DNA of 13,375 nt. Source: SIG565 sp045647785. Its GTDB lineage: Bacteria > Bacillota > Clostridia > Oscillospirales > Acutalibacteraceae. The notes under the pieces are model-generated. The model was not told the DNA's origin. It saw nothing but the letters and a program-made list of their open reading frames with translations, and ran no database searches. Positions 1 to 6,329 of the stretch are shown here, in pieces (the stretch's first letter is position 1; each line of letters begins with the position of its first letter). The stretch spans positions 1 through 13,375 of the forward strand of contig JAZRMU010000022.1 of NCBI GenBank assembly GCA_045647785.1, in the 5' to 3' direction. Both the position numbers and the translations under genes were made by a program.

Positions 1-381
1 GGTTCTTACCACGAAGTTGACTCTTCAGAAATGGCGTTTAAGATTGCCGGTTCTATGGCATTTAAAGAGGCTGCCCGCAAGGCTGATCCCGTATTACTTG
101 AGCCCATCATGAAGGTTGCTGTAAACGTACCTGAAGATTACTTCGGTACCGTTCAGGGCGACTTAATTGCTCGCCGTGGCGAAATTTTAGGCTTCGAGGA
201 TAGAGGAAATATTAAGCAGATTAATGCTCATGTTCCGCTCGCAGATATGTTCGGTTATGCTACCGACCTTCGTTCTAAAACACAGGGTCGCGGTCAGTAT
301 GTAATGGAGCCCGATGGCTACAAGGCTGTTCCGAAGAGCATTTCAGAGAAAATTATCTCATCCAGAGCTAAGAAAGACTAA
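1..381 (+). CDS. fusA: Elongation factor G, C-terminal part (5' truncated by window)
   Basis: This is the last 126 codons of EF-G, the ribosomal translocase GTPase. The frame is open from base 1 and begins GSYHEVDSSEMAFKIAG, so the ATG at 31 is internal and not a start. The visible part covers the end of domain IV and domain V. It includes the family-typical stretches PVLLEPIMKV, VPLADMFGYATDLRSKTQGRG and VPKSISEKI, close to the C-terminus of bacterial EF-G. The GTPase domain lies upstream of the window. It sits directly before tuf, the classic str-operon order, with a 100-bp gap. Identity is very secure; only the 5' end is missing. Confidence 0.97.
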   Translation, partial: GSYHEVDSSEMAFKIAGSMAFKEAARKADPVLLEPIMKVAVNVPEDYFGTVQGDLIARRGEILGFEDRGNIKQINAHVPLADMFGYATDLRSKTQGRGQYVMEPDGYKAVPKSISEKIISSRAKKD

Positions 382-398
382 TTTTATTAAATTAGGAC

Positions 399-427
399 TT
401 GCAAAATCAATTAAAATTTGCTAAACT
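399..427 (+). promoter_or_regulatory. Possible weak promoter in the fusA-tuf gap
   Basis: TTGCAA (399-404) and TAAACT (422-427) are separated by 17 bp in the AT-rich gap before tuf. This could give tuf its own transcript in addition to readthrough from fusA. The match is only partial and AT-rich DNA produces such matches by chance. Confidence 0.3.
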
Positions 428-467
428 ATTGTTTAGAAAGTTAAAACTTTTATCAAAAAACTATTTT

Positions 468-473
468 AGGAGG
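468..473 (+). promoter_or_regulatory. Strong ribosome-binding site of tuf
   Basis: A perfect AGGAGG lies 8 nt before the ATG at 482, as expected for one of the most highly translated genes in the cell. Confidence 0.9.
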
Positions 474-481
474 AAATTCAA

Positions 482-1681
482 ATGGCAAAGGCTAAATTTG
501 AACGTACCAAACCCCACGTAAACATTGGTACCATCGGTCACGTTGACCACGGTAAGACCACTCTTACTGCTGCTATCACAAAGTATCTCTCATTAAAGGG
601 ACAGGCTGCTTTCGAGGATTATGCAAACATCGATAAGGCTCCCGAAGAGAGAGAGCGTGGTATCACAATTAACACCGCTCACGTTGAGTATGAGACTGAC
701 GCTCGTCACTACGCTCACGTTGACTGCCCTGGACACGCTGACTATGTTAAGAACATGATCACTGGTGCTGCTCAGATGGACGGCGGTATCCTTGTTATTG
801 CTGCTACTGATGGCCCGATGGCTCAGACCAAGGAGCACCTTCTCCTTGCTCGTCAGGTTGGCGTTCCTGCAATCGTTGTATTCATGAACAAGTGCGACCA
901 GGTAGACGATGAAGAGCTTCTCGAGCTCGTTGAGATGGAAATCCGTGAGACTCTTGATAAGTATGAGTTCCCCGGCGATGATACTCCTATCATCAAGGGC
1001 TCTGCTCTTAAGGCTCTCGAGGCTCCCTCTGATGTTAACGATGCTGCTTATGCTCCTATCGCTGAGCTTATGGATGCTGTTGACAGCTTCATTCCTACTC
1101 CTGATCGTAAGGCTGACATGGCATTCCTTATGCCTGTTGAGGACGTTTTCACCATTACCGGTCGTGGTACTGTTGCTACCGGTCGTGTTGAGCGTGGTCA
1201 GCTCAGAACTTCTGAAGAAGTTGAAATCATTGGTCTTACCGATGAGAGAAAGAAGACTGTTGTTACTGGTATCGAAATGTTCCGCAAGATCCTCGACTAT
1301 GCTGAGGCTGGCGATAACATCGGTGCTCTTCTCCGTGGTGTTCAGCGTACTGAGATTGAGCGTGGTCAGGTTCTCTGCAAACCCGGCTCAATCAACCCCC
1401 ACACCAAGTTCCACGGTCAGGTTTACGTTCTGACTAAGGAAGAAGGCGGCCGTCATACTCCGTTCTTCAACAACTATCGTCCTCAGTTCTATTTCAGAAC
1501 TACCGACGTTACCGGTGTAGTTTCTCTTCCTGCAGGCACAGAGATGTGCATGCCTGGCGATAATGTAGAGATGGATGTTGAACTCATCACTCCTATCGCT
1601 GTAGAAGAGGGTCTCCGCTTCGCTATCCGTGAGGGTGGCAGAACCGTAGGTTCTGGCGTTGTTACCGCTATCAACGGCTAA
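482..1681 (+). CDS. tuf: Elongation factor Tu
   Basis: EF-Tu is the GTPase that delivers aminoacyl-tRNA to the ribosomal A site. The 399-residue product has the usual family length. The nucleotide-binding motifs are intact: G1 GHVDHGKT (19-26), switch I RGIT (59-62), G3 DCPGH (81-85) and G4 NKCD (136-139). The two C-terminal beta-barrel domains follow, with the conserved GTVATGRVERG and the ending RFAIREGGRTVGSGVV. The start is fixed by the AGGAGG 8 nt upstream and by the universal AKxKFERxKPHVNIGTIGH beginning. Codon use is strongly biased (GCT, CTT, GGT, CGT), typical of a very highly expressed gene. It follows fusA and ends at a strong terminator. Confidence 0.99.
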   Translation: MAKAKFERTKPHVNIGTIGHVDHGKTTLTAAITKYLSLKGQAAFEDYANIDKAPEERERGITINTAHVEYETDARHYAHVDCPGHADYVKNMITGAAQMDGGILVIAATDGPMAQTKEHLLLARQVGVPAIVVFMNKCDQVDDEELLELVEMEIRETLDKYEFPGDDTPIIKGSALKALEAPSDVNDAAYAPIAELMDAVDSFIPTPDRKADMAFLMPVEDVFTITGRGTVATGRVERGQLRTSEEVEIIGLTDERKKTVVTGIEMFRKILDYAEAGDNIGALLRGVQRTEIERGQVLCKPGSINPHTKFHGQVYVLTKEEGGRHTPFFNNYRPQFYFRTTDVTGVVSLPAGTEMCMPGDNVEMDVELITPIAVEEGLRFAIREGGRTVGSGVVTAING

Positions 1682-1691
1682 TTAAATTTAA

Positions 1692-1720
1692 GGCAGTAGG
1701 GAAACCTGCTGCCTTTTTTT
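1692..1720 (+). terminator. Intrinsic terminator after tuf
   Basis: A 9-bp stem GGCAGTAGG/CCTGCTGCC (one G-U pair) closes a stable GAAA tetraloop and runs directly into seven T. It ends the fusA-tuf transcript 10 bp after the stop codon. Confidence 0.95.
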
Positions 1721-1804
1721 ATCTAAATATGTTAAAAAATTAACAAACTATTCTACAAAAATAAACAAATCCGCAAAAACATTGACAATAAATTAACAAA
1801 TGTG

Positions 1805-1833
1805 TTGACAGTATGACGTTTTGCATATATAAT
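1805..1833 (+). promoter_or_regulatory. Consensus sigma-A promoter of serC-serA
   Basis: A perfect TTGACA (1805-1810) and a perfect TATAAT (1828-1833) are separated by the ideal 17 bp, predicting a start near 1840, about 25 nt before the serC ATG. A second TTGACA lies at 1782-1787 and a second TATAAT at 1841-1846, but neither has a good partner at the right distance. So strong a promoter for serine synthesis suggests high constitutive expression or control by a repressor. Confidence 0.85.
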
Positions 1834-1865
1834 ATGGAGGTATAATATTTTTAGGAGGTCTTGTT

Positions 1866-2948
1866 ATGGCAAGAGTTTACAATTTTAGTGCAGGTCCGTC
1901 TATGTTACCTGAGGCAGTTCTTAAAACTGCAGCAGCAGAAATGCTTGAATATGGAAATAGTGGTCAGTCGGTTATGGAAATGTCCCACCGCTCAAAGGAA
2001 TATGATGCAATTATTAAAACAGCCGAGGCTGATTTAAGAGAAATTATGAATATTCCTGATAATTATGAGGTGCTTTTCCTGCAGGGTGGCGCTTCAACAC
2101 AATTTGCAATGATTCCGCTCAACCTTATGACAAAGAATGGTAAGGCTGATTTCGTTATCACAGGTCAGTGGGCAAACAAGGCATATAAAGAGGCTGCTCG
2201 TTACGGCGCCGCCAGAGCAGTGGCATCTTCGGCTGATAAAACATATTCTTATATTCCGAAGGTAACTGCTGCCGATTTCGACCCTGATGCAGATTTTGTT
2301 CATATTTGTATGAATAACACAATTTATGGTACAAAGTGGAATAATCTTCCCGAAACAGGCGACATTCCTCTTGTTGCAGATATTTCTTCCTGCATTCTTT
2401 CTGAACCGATTGATGTTTCGAAATTCGGCGTGCTTTATGCAGGTGCTCAAAAGAATGTTGCACCCGCAGGTCTTACTATTGTTATTATCCGTAAGGATTT
2501 AATCGGCAACGCTATGGAAATTACCCCCACAATGCTCAACTATGCTACTCATAGTGAAAATGAGTCTATGTTCAATACACCTCCTTGCTACACTATCTAT
2601 ATTGCAGGACTTGTATTTAAATGGATTAAAGAACTTGGTGGTCTTGAGAAAATCGCTGAAATCAACCGCCAAAAGGCAAAAATCCTCTATGATTTCCTTG
2701 ATAACAGTAAGCTTTTCAAGGGCACTGTTGTTCCCGAGGACCGTTCATTAATGAATGTTCCCTTTATTACAGGTAATGATGAGCTCGATGCTAAATTTGT
2801 TAAGGAGTCTAAAGAAGCCGGATTTGTTAACCTAAAAGGTCATAGAAGCGTTGGTGGTATGCGTGCTTCTATTTATAATGCTATGCCTGTGGAGGGCGTT
2901 GAGAAACTCGTTGAGTTTATGAAGAAATTTGAAAGTGAGAATGCTTAA
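1866..2948 (+). CDS. serC: Phosphoserine aminotransferase
   Basis: SerC is a PLP-dependent cytosolic enzyme. It converts 3-phosphohydroxypyruvate and glutamate to O-phosphoserine and 2-oxoglutarate. The 360 residues match the family. The N-terminus VYNFSAGPSMLP is diagnostic, and HRS (41-43) and GGASTQF (74-80) contribute to substrate and cofactor binding. The PLP lysine is K196 in AGAQKNVAPAGL, with D172 in ADISSC the likely pyridine-nitrogen partner. GHRSVGGMRASIYNAMP near the C-terminus is the usual carboxylate and phosphate-binding segment. A perfect AGGAGG (1853-1858) lies 7 nt before the ATG. serA starts 2 nt after the stop, so the two are almost certainly cotranscribed. No serB or DUF1015 gene, sometimes linked in related bacteria, follows here. 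Confidence 0.97.
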   Translation: MARVYNFSAGPSMLPEAVLKTAAAEMLEYGNSGQSVMEMSHRSKEYDAIIKTAEADLREIMNIPDNYEVLFLQGGASTQFAMIPLNLMTKNGKADFVITGQWANKAYKEAARYGAARAVASSADKTYSYIPKVTAADFDPDADFVHICMNNTIYGTKWNNLPETGDIPLVADISSCILSEPIDVSKFGVLYAGAQKNVAPAGLTIVIIRKDLIGNAMEITPTMLNYATHSENESMFNTPPCYTIYIAGLVFKWIKELGGLEKIAEINRQKAKILYDFLDNSKLFKGTVVPEDRSLMNVPFITGNDELDAKFVKESKEAGFVNLKGHRSVGGMRASIYNAMPVEGVEKLVEFMKKFESENA

Positions 2949-2950
2949 TT

Positions 2951-4111
2951 ATGTATAACATTAAAACATACAATAAAATTTCAAAGGTAGGCCTTACCGA
3001 GTTTACCGATAATTATGCTATCGCCGATGAAATTGATAACCCTGTCGGTGCTATTGTTCGTTCTGCAGCGCTTCACGATGTAGAATTTGATGCATCGTTA
3101 CTTGCCATTGCCAGAGCAGGTGCCGGTACAAACAACATTCCGATTGAACGCTGCACCAATGAGGGTATTGCAGTTTTCAATACTCCGGGCGCTAACGCTA
3201 ATGCAGTTAAGGAATTGGTAGTTGCCGGTCTTTTACTCGCATCCCGTAAAATTGTTCCCGCTATCGAGTGGGCGAAAACCCTAAAGGGTAACGGAGCAGA
3301 TGTAGGAAAAATGGTTGAAAAGGGCAAAAGCGCCTTTGCAGGTCCTGAAATTCGTGGTAAGAGCATAGGTGTTATCGGTCTTGGTGCCATCGGTGTTCTT
3401 GTAGCTAATGCTGCCAACGCACTTGGTATGAAGGTTTATGGTTACGACCCATTCCTTTCGGTTAAATCGGCTTGGAATTTAACCCATAATGCCGTGTATA
3501 TTGCAGATATCAAGGAAATTTACGAAAAGTGCGATTATATCACTATTCATGTACCGCTAACTCCCGATACAAAGGGCTTTATAAATAGCGAAGCAATTGC
3601 ACTTATGAAGGATGAGGTTAGAATTCTCAACTTCTCTCGTGCCGACCTTGTAAATTCTGCCGATATGATTATTGCTCTTGAGGCGGGCAAGGTAGCTTCG
3701 TATGTAACCGATTTCCCGACCGATGAGCTGCTCGGTGTGGGTGGTGTTATCGCTATTCCTCACCTTGGTGCATCGACCCCCGAATCGGAGGATAACTGTG
3801 CTAAAATGGCTGCAAAAGAGCTTATGGATTATATCGAGAACGGTAACATTGAAAATTCTGTTAACCTTCCCGCAATTTCTATGCCCAGAAGCGGTGATAA
3901 GAGAATCTGCATAATTCATAAGAATGTTCCGAATATGCTTACTTCTATTACTTCGACCGTAGCAGGCGACAATGTTAATATTGAAAATCTGCTTAATAAG
4001 TCGCGTGGCGATGTTGCTTACACAATGCTTGATATCGACGAGGCTGATTATGATACCATTTACAATCAGTTAACAGCTATTGACGGTGTTATTAAGGTAA
4101 GAATGATTTAA
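2951..4111 (+). CDS. serA: D-3-phosphoglycerate dehydrogenase, short form with ACT domain
   Basis: This cytosolic NAD-dependent enzyme oxidises 3-phosphoglycerate to 3-phosphohydroxypyruvate, the step before SerC. At 386 residues it is the short form: a 2-hydroxyacid dehydrogenase core with a C-terminal ACT domain (about 318-386) and no intervening allosteric domain. The Rossmann GLGAIG is at 143-148 and RAGAGTNNI (55-63) is the substrate-side loop. Likely catalytic residues are R230 (in NFSRADLV), D258/E259 (in FPTDEL) and H271 (in PHLGAST). The R and E loops differ from the more usual ARGG and DVFxxEP, but the relay can still be built. The ACT domain suggests serine feedback, an inference from the family. 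The Shine-Dalgarno signal is weak and the start is only 2 nt after serC, which points to translational coupling. Confidence 0.93.
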   Translation: MYNIKTYNKISKVGLTEFTDNYAIADEIDNPVGAIVRSAALHDVEFDASLLAIARAGAGTNNIPIERCTNEGIAVFNTPGANANAVKELVVAGLLLASRKIVPAIEWAKTLKGNGADVGKMVEKGKSAFAGPEIRGKSIGVIGLGAIGVLVANAANALGMKVYGYDPFLSVKSAWNLTHNAVYIADIKEIYEKCDYITIHVPLTPDTKGFINSEAIALMKDEVRILNFSRADLVNSADMIIALEAGKVASYVTDFPTDELLGVGGVIAIPHLGASTPESEDNCAKMAAKELMDYIENGNIENSVNLPAISMPRSGDKRICIIHKNVPNMLTSITSTVAGDNVNIENLLNKSRGDVAYTMLDIDEADYDTIYNQLTAIDGVIKVRMI

Positions 4112-4122
4112 GTGATTATTTT

Positions 4123-4153
4123 GGCGTTAGCACGAAAGTGCTAGCGCCTTTTT
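4123..4153 (+). terminator. Intrinsic terminator after serA
   Basis: An 11-bp stem GGCGTTAGCAC/GTGCTAGCGCC (one G-U pair) with a GAAA tetraloop is followed by five T. It has the same architecture as the tuf terminator and closes the serC-serA operon. Confidence 0.94.
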
Positions 4154-4154
4154 G

Positions 4155-4183
4155 TTGCAAAATTTTAGATTTAATAGTATAAT
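4155..4183 (+). promoter_or_regulatory. Promoter of the metallochaperone operon
   Basis: TTGCAA (4155-4160) and a perfect TATAAT (4178-4183) are 17 bp apart, immediately after the serA terminator. The predicted start is near 4190, leaving a leader of only about 20 nt before the ATG at 4212. Confidence 0.65.
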
Positions 4184-4197
4184 ATATATATTAAATC
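4168..4197 (+). promoter_or_regulatory. Candidate operator: inverted repeat flanking the -10 box
   Basis: GATTTAATA (4168-4176) and its exact complement TATTAAATC (4189-4197) flank the TATAAT with a 12-bp gap. The half-site centres are 21 bp apart, two helical turns, so both face the same side of the DNA. The left half lies upstream of the predicted transcription start, so it would not be in the RNA, which favours a protein-binding site over a hairpin. It does not match a typical Zur or Fur box. Function is inferred from position only. Confidence 0.45.
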
Positions 4198-4211
4198 AAA
4201 GGAATGATAAT

Positions 4212-5372
4212 ATGACAAAAATCGATATTTTTTCAGGCTTTCTTGGCGCTGGAAAGACCACTCTTATCAAAAAGCTTATCAAAGAGGCATACAAGAGTGA
4301 AAAACTTGTTTTAATTGAAAATGAGTTTGGTGAAATTGGTATTGACGGCGGATTTTTAAAGGATGCGGGTATTAACATAACCGAAATGAATTCAGGTTGC
4401 ATTTGCTGCAGTCTTGTTGGAGATTTTAAAGAAGCCCTCGAAAAGGTGATAACTGAATTCTCCCCAGATAGAATTATAATTGAGCCTTCGGGTGTCGGTA
4501 AATTAAGTGATGTGAAAAATGCTGTTTTGGCACTTGATAATGAAAATGCCGTTTTAGGTAGTGCAGTAACCGTAGCAGATGCCAAAAAATGCAAAATGTA
4601 TATAAAAAATTTCGGTGAGTTCTATAATAATCAGCTGGAGAATGCAGATGCAATAATTTTGAGTCGTACAGCAGAGCTGGATGATGATAAAATTAAAGCC
4701 GTGCTTGAGCTTATTCGAGAAAAGAATGAAGGCGCAACTGTTGTTACAACCGATTGGGCGATGCTTTCAGGAGAAAAGATTCTTTCGGCTATTGAAAAAA
4801 CCGATGCCCTTGAAAACGAGCTGATTCACGGGCACCACCATCATCACCACGATGAACATTGTGAATGTGGATACCACCACGAGCATCACCACGATGAACA
4901 CTGTGAATGCGGGCATCACCACGAGCATCACCATGATGAACACTGCGAATGTGGACACCACCATGAGCATCACCACGATGAACATTGCGAGTGTGGACAT
5001 CACCATGAGCATCATCACGATGAACATTGCGAATGTGGACACCACCACGAGCATCATCACGATGAACACTGCGAATGCGGACATCACCACGCCGACGAGG
5101 TTTTTGAAAGCGTTGGTATTACAACTGCTAAAAAGTATACTGTAGAAGAAATTAGCGATATACTTGACCTGCTCGATAATAAAGAAAGATTCGGTATGGT
5201 CTTGCGCGCAAAGGGCTATGTTGCAAATGCAGAAGGGGAAAGTTGGCTTCATTTTGATTATGTGCCCGAGGAAAAAGAACTGCGCGACGGCGTAGCCGAG
5301 GTTATCGGCAGAGTTTGTGTGATAGGCTCTGGAATCAATAAAAACGCTATAGAAGAACTTTTTAATGCATAG
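4212..5372 (+). CDS. COG0523/CobW-family GTPase (putative zinc metallochaperone) with tandem His/Cys-rich repeats
   Basis: This G3E-family P-loop GTPase is a putative metal chaperone, most plausibly for zinc or another transition metal. The 386 residues hold Walker A GFLGAGKTT (9-17), the ENEFGEIGID segment (36-45), the metal-binding CxCC at 63-66 (CICC), EPSG (91-94) and a C-terminal CobW_C domain (about 294-386). Between GTPase and CobW_C lies a metal-binding insert at 207-293: six copies of DEHCEC embedded in HHHEHHH. The usual G4 guanine motif NKxD is replaced by SRTAE (151-155). The ATG at 4212 is chosen because AAAGGA sits just upstream and MTKIDIFSGFLGAGKTT is the canonical start. A TTG 60 nt earlier lies inside the serA terminator and has no ribosome site. 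It begins an operon with the next two genes. The metal is not determined by sequence; nickel or cobalt are alternatives. Confidence 0.9.
   Translation: MTKIDIFSGFLGAGKTTLIKKLIKEAYKSEKLVLIENEFGEIGIDGGFLKDAGINITEMNSGCICCSLVGDFKEALEKVITEFSPDRIIIEPSGVGKLSDVKNAVLALDNENAVLGSAVTVADAKKCKMYIKNFGEFYNNQLENADAIILSRTAELDDDKIKAVLELIREKNEGATVVTTDWAMLSGEKILSAIEKTDALENELIHGHHHHHHDEHCECGYHHEHHHDEHCECGHHHEHHHDEHCECGHHHEHHHDEHCECGHHHEHHHDEHCECGHHHEHHHDEHCECGHHHADEVFESVGITTAKKYTVEEISDILDLLDNKERFGMVLRAKGYVANAEGESWLHFDYVPEEKELRDGVAEVIGRVCVIGSGINKNAIEELFNA
4830..5090 (+). repeat. 42-bp tandem coding repeat encoding a His/Cys metal-binding array
   Basis: The motif GATGAACA(T/C)TG starts at 4851, 4893, 4935, 4977, 5019 and 5061, an exact 42-bp period. 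The unit encodes G-HHH-E-HHH-DEHCEC (14 residues). The first copy is one residue shorter and has six consecutive histidines; the second has Y for H; the array ends in a partial GHHH. Differences between the later copies are nearly all synonymous (CAC/CAT, TGT/TGC, GAA/GAG). It remains in frame throughout and is inside the GTPase gene. Confidence 0.97.
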
Positions 5373-5382
5373 GTGAAATATA

Positions 5383-6321
5383 ATGGATATTCCCGTTTAT
5401 TTATTTACAGGCTTTTTAGAGGCAGGAAAAACTAAATTCATTCATGAAACCTTGACCGATGCGCGCTTTAACACAGGGGAAAGAACACTTCTTTTGCTCT
5501 GCGAAGAGGGCGAAGAGGAGTATAAACCGAGCGAATTTACCGCGGATAGTGTTTATATCGAGGTAATTGAGCCCGAAATGCTAGACCCCGATATTTTGGA
5601 GGGGCTGCAGAAAAAATACAAGGCCGAGCGCGTTATAGTTGAATATAACGGAATGTGGCAGCTTAAGGATTTGTTCGAAAATCTCCCTGAAAATTGGATA
5701 ATCGCACAGGAGTTTATGTTTGCCGATGCTAACACCTTCCCGTCCTTTAATGCCAATATGCGTAGTCTTGTTTTTGATAAGCTATCAACCTGTGAGCTAG
5801 TAGTTTTTAACCGTTTTAGTGATAGCTGCGATATGATGGCATTGCATAAAATTGTTCGAGGAGTTAATCGCCGCTGTAATATAGCGTACGAGAGGGCGGA
5901 CGGTACTGTTACCTACGACGATATTAAAGACCCGCTCCCATTTGATATTAATGCCCCCGTTGTTGAAATTAAAGATATTGACTACGCTCTTTGGTATCGC
6001 GACCTTACCGAAAAGCTAGAGGAATATAGCGGTAAAACTGTTAAATTCAAGGGCCTTGTGGCTAAAAACGAAAAGGTCCCCAAGGGCTCATTTGTTATAG
6101 GTAGACCGCTTATGACATGCTGTGCTGATGATATTCAGTACGCGGGTATAGTTTGCGACTATAAGAATGCCGAAGAACTTGAAAATAAATCTTGGATTAT
6201 GCTAACGGCTAAAATTGTTCTTAAAAAGCATGCGGCATATAAAAATAAAGGTCCTGTCTTGGAGGCGATTTCGGTGGCTATTACAACACCGCCCGAAAAG
6301 CAGGTTGCTGAATTTTATTAA
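5383..6321 (+). CDS. Degenerate G3E GTPase-like protein with C-terminal YcgQ/DUF1980-like domain
   Basis: This 312-residue protein appears to have two parts. Residues 1 to about 205 resemble the COG0523 GTPase fold: it opens MDIPVYLFTGFLEAGKTKF, with P-loop GFLEAGKT (10-17), but has no CxCC metal motif and no clear NKxD. Residues from about 206 to the end resemble the C-terminal domain of YcgQ-type proteins (DUF1980/TIGR03943): GKTVKFKGLV, then RPLMTCCADD with C246-C247, GIVCDYKNA with C258, and a proline-rich end. YcgQ proteins usually pair with a YcgR permease, and neither the permease nor YcgQ's membrane part is present here. AGGTGA overlaps the stop of the preceding gene, 6 nt before the ATG, and the gap is 10 bp, indicating one operon. 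A role as partner in metal handling is inference; the CC pair could bind metal. Confidence 0.75.
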   Translation: MDIPVYLFTGFLEAGKTKFIHETLTDARFNTGERTLLLLCEEGEEEYKPSEFTADSVYIEVIEPEMLDPDILEGLQKKYKAERVIVEYNGMWQLKDLFENLPENWIIAQEFMFADANTFPSFNANMRSLVFDKLSTCELVVFNRFSDSCDMMALHKIVRGVNRRCNIAYERADGTVTYDDIKDPLPFDINAPVVEIKDIDYALWYRDLTEKLEEYSGKTVKFKGLVAKNEKVPKGSFVIGRPLMTCCADDIQYAGIVCDYKNAEELENKSWIMLTAKIVLKKHAAYKNKGPVLEAISVAITTPPEKQVAEFY

Positions 6322-6329
6322 GGGGCAAT

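Noticed and set aside
31..381. Independent 116-residue gene at the left edge
   Set aside because: The frame is open from base 1 and the preceding residues continue the EF-G sequence; it is the end of fusA.
909..1433. 174-codon overlapping frame inside tuf
   Set aside because: A frame shadow produced by the strong codon bias of tuf; Leu/Ser-rich with no ribosome site.
1721..1860. T-box or serine-responsive riboswitch before serC
   Set aside because: The predicted transcript leader is only about 25 nt and there is no T-box sequence or leader terminator.
4152..4211. Upstream TTG start extending the metallochaperone GTPase by 20 residues
   Set aside because: The TTG lies in the T-run of the serA terminator and the extension would run through the promoter. 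The ATG at 4212 has AAAGGA and the family-typical N-terminus.
4155..4211. Zur box before the metallochaperone gene
   Set aside because: No TCGTAAT-type palindrome is present. The inverted repeat found there has different half-sites and a 12-bp gap, so it is reported as an unassigned operator candidate instead.
4851..5092. Regular repeats suggesting a CRISPR array
   Set aside because: The units are directly abutting with a fixed 42-bp period, no variable spacers, and remain in frame as a His/Cys-rich protein segment.
4767..5252. Long reading frame on the minus strand opposite the repeats (and a second + frame at 4852-5145)
   Set aside because: Both arise because the repeat unit length is a multiple of three and lacks stops in other frames. 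Their low-complexity M/V/F or T/N/M repeats have no ribosome site or family match.
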